Shown here: positions 23,510 through 35,634 of the stretch, piece after piece | Position numbering within the stretch: the stretch's first letter is position 1 | How the letters are laid out: each line of letters begins with the position of its first letter | Source: Jaltomata sinuosa | Lineage: Eukaryota > Streptophyta > Magnoliopsida > Solanales > Solanaceae | Direction: 5' to 3' | Assembly: GCA_003996215.1 (NCBI GenBank) | Contig: QJPP01000323.1 | Location: 124,001 to 188,000, forward strand | Length of the DNA: 64,000 bases | Notes under the pieces: model-generated | The model's input: only the letters and a program-made list of their open reading frames with translations | The model's database searches: none | Told to the model about the DNA's origin: nothing | Position numbers and translations under genes: made by a program

Positions 23510-25066
23510 TTGGAGTCCAAGTTTATGCACTTGGGTGTTTCAGAACAGGGTGGCTTGTTGGTCAGCATTGAAGCCAAAGCCACCTTCATAGAGGAAATAA
23601 AGGCCAAACAGTTTCAGGATCCGAAACTGAGTAAGCTTCGAGGTAAAGTAACATCCGGAGAATCCATGGATGTCACGTTAGACTCTGGTGGAGTACTAAA
23701 TTTCAGAGGAAGGATTTGTGTTCCTCGGGTTGATGATATAATTCAGAAAATCTTCGGAGAAGCCCATGGTTTGCAGTACTCAATTCATCCAGGTGTGACC
23801 AAAATGTACAGGAACTTAAGGCAGCGTTACTGGTGGCCCGAAATAAAAAGGGACATAGTGGACTTTGTGTCCAAGTGTCAGAATTGCCAGCAGGTAAAAT
23901 ATGAGCACCAGAGGCCTGCAGGACTACTTCAGAGGATGCCCATCCCAGAGTGGAAGTGGGAAAAGATAGCCATGGACTTTGTTGTGGGTATTACCAAGAC
24001 ATTGGGGAAGTATGACTCAATTTGGGTCATTATTGATAGACTGACCAAGTCCGCCCATTTTATTCCAGTCAGGGTAGATTACAATTCACAGCAATTGGCC
24101 AAGATCTACGTGAAGGAGGTTGTGAGATTATATGGGGTACCATTGTCCATTATTTCAGACAGGGGTACGCAGTTCACCTCTAAATTTTGGGGCAAGCTAC
24201 ATGAAGAGTTGGGTACACAACTCACTTTTAGCACAACCTTCCATTCTCAGACTGATGGTCAGTCGGAGAGGACGATCCAGGTATTGGAGAACATGCTGAG
24301 AGCATGTGTGATGGACTTCGGGGGTCATTGGGACCAGTTTCTACCGTTGTGCAAGTTCTCGTACAATAATAGCTACCACTCCAGTATTGACATGGTACCG
24401 TTCGAGGCATTGTATGAGAGGAACTGCAGATCACCGGTTGGGTGGTTTGAGGAAGGCGATGTAAATCCCCTGAGCGTGGATTTAGTAAAGGAAGCACAGG
24501 AAAAGGTAAGAGGCATTCAGGCCAAGTTGCTAGCTGCCCAAAACAGGCAGAAGGAGTATGCAGATCGCAAGGTCCGGGACATGGAATTTCAAGTTGGTCA
24601 ACAGGTATTGTTGAAGGTGTCACCAATGAAGAGAGTCATGTGGTTTGGTAAGAAGGGCAAGCTTAGCCTTCGGTCCATCGGTCCGTTTGAGGTTCTTGAG
24701 ATTGTGGGGCCAGTGGCTTACAAGTTAGCACTGCCGCCCAGTTTGTTGGGCGTCCATCCGGTATTCCATGTATCCATGCTTAAGCGATACCATGGGGATG
24801 GGGAATACATAATCAAGTGGGACGAGGTACTTTTCGACAAGGATCTTCGTTATGAAGAGGAACCAGTCTTGATTCTTGCTCGGGATATCTGGAGGTTGAG
24901 GACAAAGGAGATTGACATGGTAAAAATTCAGTGGAAGCATCATCCGGTTGAGGAAGCCACTTGGGAAATTGAGAAAGACATGCGGGATAAGTACCCTCAG
25001 TTGTTTGAGGATTCAGGTACTACACTTTCTTCCTTTATTTTCGTAAATTTGGGTTTGATCATTTAG
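23510..25066 (+). pseudogene. Integrase with C-terminal chromodomain (longest surviving pol frame)
   Basis: The open frame begins at about 23510 and runs 518 residues to TAG 25064-25066; upstream it continues the RNase H frame beyond a single TGA. Features in order: HHCC zinc finger (H..SIHPGVTKMYRNL, CQNCQQ); catalytic core with MDFVVGI, IISDRGTQFTSKFW and QTDGQSERTIQ supplying the D, D and E residues; the GPF module (LRSIGPFEVLEIVGPVAYKL); then VHPVFHVSMLKRY and a chromodomain-like tail, VKIQWKHHPVEEATWE. Family knowledge: such chromodomains steer integration towards heterochromatin. The core looks intact, but with no continuous gag-pol upstream it is unlikely to be expressed as part of a polyprotein. 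Confidence 0.9.
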
Positions 25067-25095
25067 GGATGAACGATGGGTAAATTGGTATCTGT

Positions 25096-27311
25096 TGTAA
25101 CAATCGGTTCAATCGTTATGGGTAGTTCAATCGTGCCAAGTTCTAGAGTTAGAAAACTCCAAGTTTGGGAGTTTGAAATTCTTAGCTAGGCTAGCCTCGA
25201 CCGATTTTGGAGCGAGGTGGAGTCTAGGAAAATCCGGATAAGAATTAGGTTAGGTATCTTGGTTTGAGCTAGTTTTCCACATAGCCAAGACATAAAGGAG
25301 TTAGAGAGACTTTTCGAAATCGAATTCGGGTAAGTAGAACTCTTGGAATTGTGTTTGACGTGAATGGGTTATTTTGGATCGTCGGGGGAAACAAGTGTGT
25401 TGTAAAATGGGCAAAATTTTTGGAGATTTCTGGACATTCTGTCTGTGACGAGTGCAACATCTCCACCGTAGCGACTTCCGCTATAGCGGTGGAAAATACC
25501 GCTATAGCGGTAGTCAAGGCGGTCAACGCCGCTTAAGACCGCTATAGTAGAGTGGGGAACGCTATAGCGGGCCGATGGGTTTTTAATGCAGAAACTTCCC
25601 CAAAACAGTTCAGTTTTCTACAATTCATTTGGGAGAAGAACTAGGGCGATTTTAGGCATTTTCCCTCCGTTCTTCATCATTTTTCTTCCCTAAGGTAAGG
25701 TTTCTACTCCCCAAACTTTGTACTACTTTTCCTATGCGGTAGAATTGCTAAGAGGAAACTTGAGGGAAGGTTGGAATAACCTAGGAATGGTGGAATCTGG
25801 GGAAGAAAGGAGATTCTAAACATGAAAGTTCTTGAGTATTGTTAAAAGTGAAATATAATGATCATATGTTGTTCAATTCTCTATTTTATCCGTGAAAATA
25901 ATAGAACTAGGGAAATTAATGGTGGGGAAGCCCAGAAAAAGGGTGGAATGATCATGTGTGGCCTGGGATTCTAGATTTGGTGTAATTCGGGTAATGTGCA
26001 GGCCTTGTTTGTTAATTTTATGTACTTGTATGTTATTTTAGACCAAGAACGAGAAAGAAATTCGGAACACGGGAAAGCTCGGATTGAGTAGAGCTTGGAT
26101 CATTTCGAGGTAAGTGATGGCTTACGAATTTCTGTGAATGTTGTATGTTTTGTACTCTTATCTAAGTGTTCGTATGAATTGCATGACTTAGAGGAATTGT
26201 GTAGAATGTCTAAGGGTCATGTTTTACTGTTTTACAGTCTGTGAAATGAATGGTGTGTTGCTTGTTAGTTTACAAGTTGTTTGTTCATTATTTGACTGTG
26301 GATTGTTGACATTCGGTTGGCTCGGGTACCATACCTGGTACAGGTATACTAACGGTTGGCTCGGGTACCACGCTTAGTACGGGTATAACAAATGGTTGGC
26401 ACGGGTACCACGCCTGGTACGAATTACTAATGGTTGGCTCGGGTACCACGCCTGGTACGGGTTTATTTTACTGTATCATGGCATTGATATTGTTGTATTG
26501 CATTAACTGTTATTGGTTTCGTGAGTGAATCGGGTATTTTATTGAATTATGGTATTCATTGGTGGTCCTTGAGTGACCGAGAATCCTATTATATTTGTTG
26601 AGTTGGTATTGAATTAGGCCGGGTTATCTGTTTAACACTTAGGTGTTGTTTAGAAGGGATCCCAGGGTGGGTACGGGCTAGGCAAAAAAGATGGTTTATT
26701 GAATTCTGTGGTTGTGGCTTAGAGTTATAAAAGGTGGAGTTCAGATGGAAACAAGCTAGGTAGAGACTTGTAGTCTAGGGAAGCCTATTGACTTGTTGCA
26801 TATTTTTCGTACTTGTACTTGATTTGCTGTACTGAATTATACACTGTTTATTTGGAACTGGCTGATGATCCTACCAGTACACATCGATGGTGTACTGATA
26901 CTGCACTTGCTTTTCTTTCTTGTGAGTACAGGCAATCTTCCAGCGGCTGAGACGCGACCTCATCTGTAGTACCAACGATTCCAGTCTTCAAGGGTGAGCC
27001 GCTTTGTCGAGCTGCCTTGAAACTATCATTAGAGTTATAGCCCATTTATTTCGGGCTTAGACTATTTCTGTTATTTTGGGGTTGCATCCCCGTGCTCTAG
27101 ATATTGGTAGATGTTTGGTACTGCGACTTTCAGATTCTAGGAGGGTAATTTCCGCAGGTTTATATTAATGAAGTTTTTTTATTATTATTGAATTGCTAGT
27201 TTACTTTTATGCACTGGTTTTGAGCTGCTAGAACGATTAAGTTCGGGGAAGTGATGGTTCGCTCACTCGGGGGTTGGGTGAGTGTCACTCACGGCCATCT
27301 GGGTCGTGACA
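25096..27311 (+). repeat. 3' LTR
   Basis: Starts TGTAAC, ends GTGACA, and aligns with 17689-19928. It is 24 bases shorter, partly because the CTATAG palindrome block has four units instead of six. The polypurine tract that should precede it is not clear (only GGGATGAACGATGGG at 25066-25080 is purine-rich). It is followed directly by the right target duplication, GTATT. Confidence 0.92.
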
Positions 27312-27316
27312 GTATT

Positions 27317-27825
27317 TAATCCTGTAGAATGTACCTTGAAGTTTTTTTCTATCCCTTCCTAAGAACTTTCACTCATTTTTTAATTTTTTTCTACTCGAAC
27401 TCATAATTTTTGAGTTAGTGGTAGAGACTGAAGAGTGCTTATCGCTCGAACCCCCTCTTGTTGTATATTGATGTTCTTTGTGGAGACATAAATGATGCAA
27501 GAAATCAAAGCATGAGTTGAAGCCTAGATTTAATAGTACGATTTTGTGTACTATATGTTATGATTCAATGAATTATAAGAGGGCTATATGCATCATTATG
27601 TTTCGTCCAAATTGATGAGATTTCCACATACTCCATTGGTCTCATCATCAAGGTAAGTATTTCATTATTAGATTTAATAATTATTACTATACTTAGGTAA
27701 GAGTTAGAAATTTAAATTTGAATTAAAAGTAAATATAAAGTTTACTTTTGAATAACTTGATTATTTTAAAATCAAAATGAAACCCTCAATATCATACATC
27801 ATTGTGTTGCCTAAGTTGGAAAACA
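27317..27825. other. Intergenic, no gene seen
   Basis: Unassigned sequence. A segment near 27410-27465 (GTTAGTGGTAGAGACTGAAG, then CGCTCGAACCCC) faintly resembles tRNA-derived A and B boxes but is too weak to call. Confidence 0.4.
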
Positions 27826-28499
27826 AGGGTCGTTTGATTTAGAGATAAGCTATATTGTGATTAGTTATATTGAGATTAGTTATTTTAGTATTATTTTTTA
27901 TTGACGATTTTATTTATTATATTAAAAATAACATGCAATACATAATTTTTATGAACAAGTTATGTGTTAATAAAATTATCCTCCACCTTATTTATTAGAA
28001 AAAGGGTTGAGAGATCTTGGAGGTATTTTATCATTTTCACAATTTTATTTCGAGATAACTAATCTCGATATTATTATTCCACTTTGTAGCAGGAATAACT
28101 TATCCCGATACTATTATTATATTTCACTGTCTAGCACGGATAATTAACTTATCCCAATAATAATTACTAATCCTAATATAAGTTATTTCAGAATAAGTAG
28201 TGATTAAACAAAGAATAAAAAAACACTAAAATTTTATCTCAAAACTATCTAATATTTAAGGTTGTCCGTAATACCAAACCACCCTGGTTATTTGGTATAC
28301 GAGATGAGATAAGTAAAGATATTTTATAAGACTATTTTGTTTCATCTTTCATGTGGGATAGTTATCCCATCATTTTAGTATAAATGGTGGAATAAAATAG
28401 TCCCGAAATTTGTTAAACTTTACATTAAATATGAAATAAAATTAATCTTAAATTTTATTTCGAAATTATTATACTTATTCCACGTACCAAACGACGAAC
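27826..28499. mobile_element. Degenerate Tourist-like MITE pair
   Basis: Two CGTTTG-type ends point inward at 27828 (GGGTCGTTTGATTTAGAGAT) and at about 28275 (complement GGGTGGTTTGGTATTAC). A second pair lies at about 28284 and 28499 (complement GTTCGTCGTTTGGTACGTG). The interior has the ATAACTTATCCC words common in this MITE group. No TTA duplication survives, so boundaries are approximate. Confidence 0.45.
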
Positions 28500-29286
28500 T
28501 TAACTCAAAAACTACTGTTCCTAGGAATAGAGGTTAGATTATATGGTTCTTGTATTTCTTATCCACACATTGTAAAAAAACAAATTATTCACTAAAAGGC
28601 TCATTATATACTAGTAGTACTTATGAACGCTGCAAAGAGGAAATATTCTCTACAAGAAACATTAGACAAATAAATTGGGGTGAATTAATTTTTCAATACA
28701 GTAGATACACAAAACTACAAAAGGGAAAAAATTATATATATTCACTTTTCTCATCTTGTACTTAAAAAAGAAAAAAATATATAGTTGTTACAAAATTTTA
28801 AAGAAAGTAATTGTTTCTTTCACATATTTGAAGATCCCAATGCTATAATATTTAACTTAAACAAATTAGCATAGTCAAAATTATTCTCTCTGTAGAAAAA
28901 AATAAAAAGTTAAAAATGAAATTATAAAGTCTAAATAAAAAAATGAAGGGCACGAGGGGTCAGTAGCATATCCAAGGTAATTTGGATTTTGTGTATCAGA
29001 AAAAGTATTGAGATGACTCAAATGTCCCTTTTATGCCCGACAGATATAATATTAATTTAATGACACGCAATAATTTTCCTTATGAAATATAGTATAGATT
29101 TAACATGAAAAAATTAATATAAAATCTCTCCATTATTATATTGAGTCATTGGCTTATCACATATAACGAAAAATTCTCTGTCAGTAAATATAGAAAAGAA
29201 AAGTACAAATCCTTTTTTTTTAATTCATTGGCTGTACACCCCGATTGTTGAAAATTGCTCCAAAAAACAATCAAGAGTAAAGATCA
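28500..29286. other. Intergenic, no gene seen
   Basis: A/T-rich DNA. The 71-codon open frame at 28550-28765 has no recognised domain and is not annotated as a gene. Confidence 0.45.
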
Positions 29287-29683
29287 GGGGAACTTACATA
29301 AATCACACATCTTTAGAAGTTAATTACTTTTTTTCTCTCTACTTCAAATATATCACTCGGATACATTGCATAAGGCATCTAGATACATGGTTTTATCTCG
29401 GATACATCGACATTTTTTATTTTATCTCGGATACATTGGCATCTCGCTGTTTGAATACATAGTTTTAGTCTCAGATACATCGCATTCACATGTATCTGAG
29501 GGATTACAACATGTATTCGCATGTATCTGAGGGGTTACAACATGTGGTTGAGATGTATCCGATGGATTGTGATGTATCCGAAGGGATTTTTTGTTAACAT
29601 GTAATATATCAAGTAATTAAAATAAAGCAGTGAGAGATTTAGTAAATATGGTAGGAATATTTGGCTCTTTATGTAATCTTTCC
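29287..29683 (-). mobile_element. GATACAT-rich MITE, copy A
   Basis: The interior consists of many variants of CGGATACATCG / CATGTATCTGAG in both orientations. The outer parts match two other copies in the window (30180-30413 and 45407-45872): minus-strand ATAAAGAGCCAAATATTCCT, CTCTCACTGCTTTATTTTAA and TAATTACTT. The ends AACTTACATAAA and (complement) AGATTACATAAA are imperfect inverted repeats. This copy is in the reverse orientation relative to the other two. No coding capacity. Confidence 0.6.
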
Positions 29684-30179
29684 TAAAGATTATGAGACAG
29701 AATTAATTTTCTACTATTTCATATTTAATATCCAAGTTTCAGACAGTTGAAAAAATAGCTTATATCTTAAAGATATCTGTCTACTAAAATTTAAGACAAT
29801 CAGACTATGGGCTTGGTGCACAGGCCGGCCTAATTTAACTGTGATTTAACAAGATTTGAGTTAAGATTTTTGAAGTCCATTTAAAAATAAATTTTGTAGA
29901 ATTCGTTTGATCATTTGAATTTTTCACTTTTTTCTAATTTTTTTTATATTTGAAGAACACTTAAAATCATATTTTCACTTTTATATATATTTTTAAAAAC
30001 TTACTTTAGTTTTTTTATTTTCATAAAATGTTCAATTTAAATTATATTTTATTTTAAAATCATATTTCTTATTTTTTTTTAAAATATTTAAAATTTTAAT
30101 TATAAATAATATGGTCAAAACAATTCCAACTTTAATTTTTTTAAATAAAATATTTTCTTTTTTTAATTTTGGTTAAACT
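29684..30179. other. Intergenic between two GATACAT elements
   Basis: A/T-rich sequence. The part at 29895-30175 has TTTTTCACTTTTTTCTAA and AATTCCAACTTTAATTTTT words, like degraded Tourist-type MITE interior. No gene. Confidence 0.35.
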
Positions 30180-30413
30180 ACCAAAATAGACATACCTCCT
30201 TACCATATTTACTAACTCTCTCACTACTTTATTTTAATTACTTAATATACCACATGTAAACACTCTGATACATTGCTCCAGGTCGTGATACATCGCCCCG
30301 ATGTATCAAAGGTAATTATCTAGAGGTGAGGCGATGTATCCGAGCGAATTAAGGTGGGAAAAAGAATAATTAGCTCCCAAAGATGTGTGTTTTACGTAAG
30401 TTACCCTTTAATT
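30180..30413 (+). mobile_element. GATACAT-rich MITE, copy C (short)
   Basis: Begins with CTTACCATATTTACTAACTC and CACTACTTTATTTTAATTAC, shared with copy B at 45407. A reduced GATACATCG interior follows, then TAATTAGCTCCCAAAGATGT and GTAAGTTACCC at the end, also shared. It is the shortest of the three copies. Confidence 0.55.
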
Positions 30414-30924
30414 TTCATGGCCAAATCCCAAACGCGCGCTTAGTCTGGCGCAGAGGCCTGCAGACTGAACTAGTAAGCCCAAGCCCAAGCAGTGGACTGT
30501 CCCTGCAACCATTGGCCTATCTTCTATTTTGTACTCTACAATGCAAATGATGCATGCTTGGCACTCAACTACTATACCCATCAGATGCCAACCCCTCTCA
30601 GTTCGTCAAGTAGCTATCGATAATAATAATAACATATTTACTACTTATAATTTTATAAATACCGTCTATAGATAAATTTCTATAATATAGCTATTATGTG
30701 GGAAAAATTTGGGCAATATTAAGAAGAAATGATTCAAAGTATTATAGCATGTTTGACCAAGTATTTGGGAGGTCAATTTTTTTTTTCTTTAAAAAGTGAG
30801 GTGTTTATCCAAAATTTTGAGAGAAAATAAATGTTTTTGGAGATAGCATAAGCTAAACAATGTAGTTTTTTCCTAAAAGTACTTTGAGAAAACACACTTA
30901 GAAACATTGTTAAAATGTTTGACC

Positions 30925-31045
30925 GGGAAATCTTAGTAGCTTAGTTGGTTGGTTACTCAAACTTTTACCTTATTAGTGAGAGTTTAATTCCACTTTGTAA
31001 TCCCCTCCCTCATTTCCACTTCCTTACCCTCAATTTTTTTTCTTT
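30925..31045 (+). mobile_element. tRNA-derived SINE
   Basis: An A-box-like TAGCTTAGTTGGTTGG (30940-30955) and a B-box-like GAGAGTTTAATTCC (30978-30991) sit at tRNA spacing, followed by TAATCCCCTCCCTCATTTCC and a T-rich tail. The layout fits a plant SINE with internal RNA polymerase III promoter. I recall similar copies in Solanaceae but cannot verify the family. Confidence 0.65.
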
Positions 31046-31224
31046 AAATTTTTTTTTTTATCAAACACTAATTGATTGTTGCTCAAAAGTGCACTTTTAA
31101 ATTTATTGATCAAACATAAATCATTTTTCATAAAAATAAGAAAAATACTTTCAAAATAAGCTGATTTTAAAAATTCAGCCAAACATGCTATTAATTAATT
31201 TAATTTGGACATTTTCTCTTTTTG

Positions 31225-31625
31225 AACTAAGTGTCAATCAGGTCGGATTGACCCGGTAAAAAGTCGGTCCAACCCGGCCTCAAATAAAGGAGTGGGTTGG
31301 TCTGGGTCGCCTACCATAATCGAAATCGACTGGTTCAATTTTTGAACTCATAACTCGAAATCGATAATGTTACGTCTACTAATCGATCCGGCCCGACCCA
31401 ACTCAGCCTGTTTTTTTAATTAATAAATTAAAATAATAATAAATAATTTATATTTTATTAATAAATCTTTTAAAAAATAATTTTTTTAAAAAATATTCTT
31501 TTAATGTAACACAGCCCGGCCCGAGCCGGTATAATCCGGAACTGAGCGGGTCACTTTGAACCCTTTTGGGAGTGGTTAGGCCAACCCGGTAACCAATTTT
31601 TGTCGAACCCGACCCGACCCGACAC
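31225..31625. repeat. GC-rich hAT-like MITE remnant upstream of the small gene
   Basis: The two outer parts carry similar words in opposite orientation (GGTCGGATTGACCCGGTAAA on the left; CCCGGTAACC and AACCCGACCCGACCCGACAC on the right), with CGGCCCGACC / CAGCCCGGCCCGAGCCGG in between. This is the composition of the hAT-type MITE group at 14027, but termini and duplications are not clear. It ends about 80 bases before the start codon of the next gene, so it probably lies in its promoter or 5' untranslated region. Confidence 0.4.
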
Positions 31626-31703
31626 CCTTTGAACGATACATATTCGAAAATGCCCAAATGAAGCGCCAATAAAAGCAGGAGAAAAGGCGCGGTCAAAGGG
31701 AAA

Positions 31704-34092
31704 ATGGAACCTTGTAGAACCGGTGCCGTCGACGATCAACATGCTCGGACTTCGGAAATTGAATCTCAGCTTTCCACCGTCGTTTACGGTATTCTCCATA
31801 TCCATTTCAATTCACTACTGACTGATATTTAAAATCACACTTGGACGAACAATCGTATGTGTTTTATCTTGAAGATCTGTAACGAAGTTTTAGCTGGACG
31901 ATTTGTATATGTTTTCTTCTTCCGAATTTTAGTCATTCTAGGTCGAATTTAAGCATCAAATTGCTAATTATCCTTTTTTCGCTTTTGCTTCTCTATTAGC
32001 GTTCTACTTATGGATTTTTGCATACTTTTTTGAATTCTGTCTTTGTGATTTGGAGAGTGAAGTGGTTCGAATTATAAGCAGCGAGTTGTTCGTTATTTTT
32101 AATTATATTTGTTAGTATAATTTTCTTCTGTTTTATTAATTCCTATGCTATGCTAATTTTCTGTCCTTGTCTGCTAATGATCGAATTTTTCTTCTAGTTT
32201 TGTATATTTTCCTAATTTAGCTTTTCCTGAATTAGAGAGAATTAAGTTGTTCGATTAGTTGTCAGAGACAATTTACAATCCAGTCGGTAAATTTGAATAT
32301 TTGATAATACAAAAATAGTTTGGTATTACCTGTCTAAAGAATAAGGCTTCTATACAGCGAGAACTCAGAAAATATTAGCCAGCTGTCTCAACTGATTTTC
32401 GAAACACTATGAACTATCAAAGGCATGTCATGAGGAAAAAATGCTGATGTTTTTGATTGGAATTGATCCAGATGAGTAATGGACTGATCTAAACTAGGCT
32501 GATTCACATGGTCTGGTATGCTTCTTTAAGCCTAAGTTTAACATCATCTCATCTGTTCCATCTAATTTTGAAAGTGCAGACCCTCCTAAGTCAGAATCTA
32601 AAAGCCTTTCTCTCCATCCCACCAATTGTATGTATCAGGTGGTCTGGAATAAAAGATAAAAGGCTAGTGGTACTTAAATTTTTGTTTTGAAGATCCTACA
32701 TCGAACAATGGAGATGGACTAGCACTTGAATATTTTGGAGACCTATATGTCTACACTATACATACTTTATGGAACTGAAAAAGAAATAGAGTGCAGATAC
32801 TACGTCAGTCATATTTCAGTTTCCTCTCAAATAAAAAATGGAAACTGATTGGGGAAAATTCAGAAAGAATGTAGTGTATGAGTTGCATAGCTTAAATGCT
32901 ATTTATGGTCTTAGTCTGAGTGTCCGACCTATAACAAGCAGGAATATGGTCTCAAATCCTACTTGTGACCAAGTGCACTGGACGTTCTCCTTACCTAATA
33001 GCTGAGGATACCCCTAATTCAAATCCGTAATTTACCATCGGAAAACTTTTTAGTGAATGCTCTGAAATGACATGTTAATGGAAATAATGGAACGTCAAGT
33101 TAAAAGAAATAAGCTTCACTGAATCCTGATAGTTATTGTTGATGGTTCATTATTGGTTTGGACTCATTGAAAGAGAGTGTAATATTTTCAGTTAACTACA
33201 TGTTCTAAATGTGATACGGTTTGAGAATTCATTTGCCATTGGCCTGGTTATTTTGCAATGGGACCTTTATTTTCAGTTACTAGAAGCTTTCTTATGTGTT
33301 GATCAATGTTGCCATCAAATGTTTTAAGGAAATGTGAATATACCTTGTGGAAATGCAATGTCATGAGGAATTTATTTGTTCCACAAAATGGTTATGCAGA
33401 GCTCTCACAACAAGTGCAAGGGGCAATGGAGAACATGCTGAAGATGATAAAGTGAGCTGATTAGCACTGTGACTGAAGGAAGTATATGTTTTATCTACAT
33501 AGCGATGTGACGAAATGAGCAAATACTTGCATTAGCTTTGAAAACCTAGACTTGTATTTTTTAACATTTGTCTATTATGTCCTCCATTTTTATACGTTCT
33601 TGACTATATCTCCATATTACTATTTTACAAATATCAAATGCATCATTATTTCAATGACAACCAGGATTTTGCGTAGTTCTCATCTGAAGCTATTGGTTTT
33701 CATATTTCAGTCTTCCATAATAGCCTTTCTTGCATTTTTATTTTAACTGCTTATTCTTTCTTGTAACTTATTAGTCAGAGTTATAGACTGTAACCATTTA
33801 TTTCATTGCATCTATAGAGAGAAAGGTCATAGACTGTTACCATTCATTTCATTTCATCTATAGACGATTCTCTCTCTCTTTCCCCCGTCTGCTTGTTTGT
33901 GTCCAACCTTTTCACATTTTTATCTCTTTCTACAGCGAAATTGATCAGAGCTCTACTGAAGTAACAGAAGACATGGAGAAGTGCAAGAACTCAGCTCTTG
34001 ATAGGAGGAAAACTTTGGAGGAACAGAAGGAAGATTTTCAAAGAGCTGCTTATGCTATTTTGAACATGCTGAATAACCAGGAGATTGGATAA
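31704..34092 (+). CDS. Unrecognised 97-residue charged, helical protein (three coding exons)
   Basis: Predicted CDS: 31704-31788, 33400-33451 and 33936-34092. The introns start GT (31789, 33452) and end AG (33398-33399, 33934-33935), and the phases join cleanly into one 98-codon frame ending in TAA. The protein starts MEPCRTGAVDDQHARTSEIE and continues SQLSTVVYELSQQVQGAMEN. The last exon is rich in E, K and Q (DMEKCKNSALDRRKTLEEQK) and ends LNMLNNQEIG. It looks mostly alpha-helical and likely coiled coil, with no signal peptide or membrane segment. I do not recognise the family. A likely further intron lies in the 3' untranslated region (GTAAGT at 34098, acceptor CAG before 34581). The first intron is 1.6 kb. 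The start is the first ATG in a plausible exon. Confidence 0.7.
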
Positions 34093-35140
34093 AATTTGTA
34101 AGTTTATAAGTGATCCCTCAATCCCTGTTTTCCAAAGCGTGATCGTGATTTCAGCTCTGGCATAACTTGTGATGTTTATCTCATTAAGATATTCTATCAG
34201 TTTGATTTATCATGTCATCTGATGATCATGACAGACATGTTTTTGTCTTGGATGTTCTTTTAGTCATTAGGCTTCTTTTCTCAAGTAATATACAGCTGAT
34301 GTGAAATGTAGATATTGTGATAAATATCATTTTGACAGCTAGTAAAGTGTAAATAGAGATGCATCATCCTTATGGCTAGCTGCATTTGATATGCTTTTGA
34401 CTTGTCAGTCCAATATATAACTTTTAAATTGTAGATTACTTCATTTACATATGTTGGAGACCTAACAGTCTGCTCAATGCTCATGTATAATGTTCTTGTA
34501 CTCTTAGACGATGCCTACTAGCGTTAGATCACATTTGAAAACATCTTTAAAATATTCATAGTTCTTATTCTTTGCGCAGGTATAGAGGACATCTCAGACA
34601 TTTTGACCCCATCATTCCTCAGAACGATGTAAAAGTTGTAGAGAATCCACATGTCACATAGTTTTGTAGCATTTCGGAAAATACATTTGAGTCCTACCTG
34701 TTAAATAAGTGTTGCTTGAATCTGAACAGTAATACCGATGTATGATCTCTATGGATCATGTGCCTTTCTGCTTGCTGACTATCCTAAAAGTTGGGCTTTG
34801 TAGCCTCTTAAGGCAAAGCTTTAACTCAGATTATTTCTCCTGGACATCACTAGCTTCGAACCACAGGATTGCTTCTGAATCGCAAATTCTGTATTGTGAT
34901 ACGAGTCACACAAAAGTCATATACTCCTAAGTTGTTTCTACAATGCTGGCAAGTAGTTCTCAAATGATTAAACCAAACATATATTGCTTCTACCAAAGTA
35001 CATCTAAAGCTCGATTTGAAAAGTTTCTTCAAAATGAGCAAATTCTGAATGTATTATCAACTAATCTCTTGCCTAGGCTGAAGATCACTGTTTTCAGGTG
35101 AAATATGTTTCAAATAAAAGATTGGAAAAGTGACTTGCGT
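34093..35140 (+). other. Probable 3' untranslated region and intron of the small gene
   Basis: A GTAAGT donor five bases after the stop codon and a TTTGCGCAG acceptor at 34572-34580 suggest an intron in the 3' untranslated region. AAATAAAAG near 35113 could serve as a polyadenylation signal. No other coding region is supported. Confidence 0.4.
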
Positions 35141-35634
35141 ATTATGTTATATCTACGATTTAATTGTTCATCTAACAATAGATTTCGTGTCTGAGAAAAT
35201 CAAAGACAAGAAAATAGTAGTATCATTTATGTAATATTTAATTTCCAGAGCAGGGTTACAATATCTAGTTTATCTCAAATCTGAAAAGCGGCTTCTGATT
35301 CTTCACTTTTAAATAAACTTGACCCGAGGACCTTTGAGCTTGATGTTGAATTTTGAAGAATTTAGTTTGATTCAAGGGTTATAGAATTTGATCTTAAACT
35401 TTGATTGATTTGTGTTGATTTAAGGGCTTGAGAAATTGATCTTAAATTTGTTTAATCCAAAGGCTTGGGTGTGGAAAAATCACCAATCAAGAAAAGACAC
35501 CAGAAGGAAAAAAAACAAAACAGAAAGAAGTCCTCTATTGTAAAAAAGAACCCACTGAATTCCATTAAAACTCCACCTTCAGAGTCCATATAATACCATC
35601 AATTTCTCTCTTTCTTTCAGTTTCAAAGATCAGC

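Larger units (their letters stand above)
17689..27311 (+). mobile_element. Complete Ty3/gypsy chromodomain LTR retrotransposon (Tekay/Del-like), inactivated
   Basis: A 9.6 kb element bounded by direct LTRs of about 2.2 kb and by the 5 bp duplication GTATT (17684-17688 and 27312-27316). The order is LTR, primer-binding site, gag, protease, reverse transcriptase, RNase H, integrase with C-terminal chromodomain, LTR. The domain order and chromodomain place it among plant chromoviruses. The long LTRs and the EEEPV..HHPVEEATWE module suggest the Tekay/Del clade, which is inference from memory. Gag and pol are crossed by stops and frameshifts, and the two LTRs differ at many sites, mostly C/T and G/A transitions, so the insertion is old. 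Confidence 0.93.

Noticed and set aside
31448..31805. Two minus-strand frames opposite the first exon of the small gene
   Set aside because: They cover a GC-rich repeat and the exon in antisense, with no recognisable domain. The plus-strand spliced frame explains the region better.
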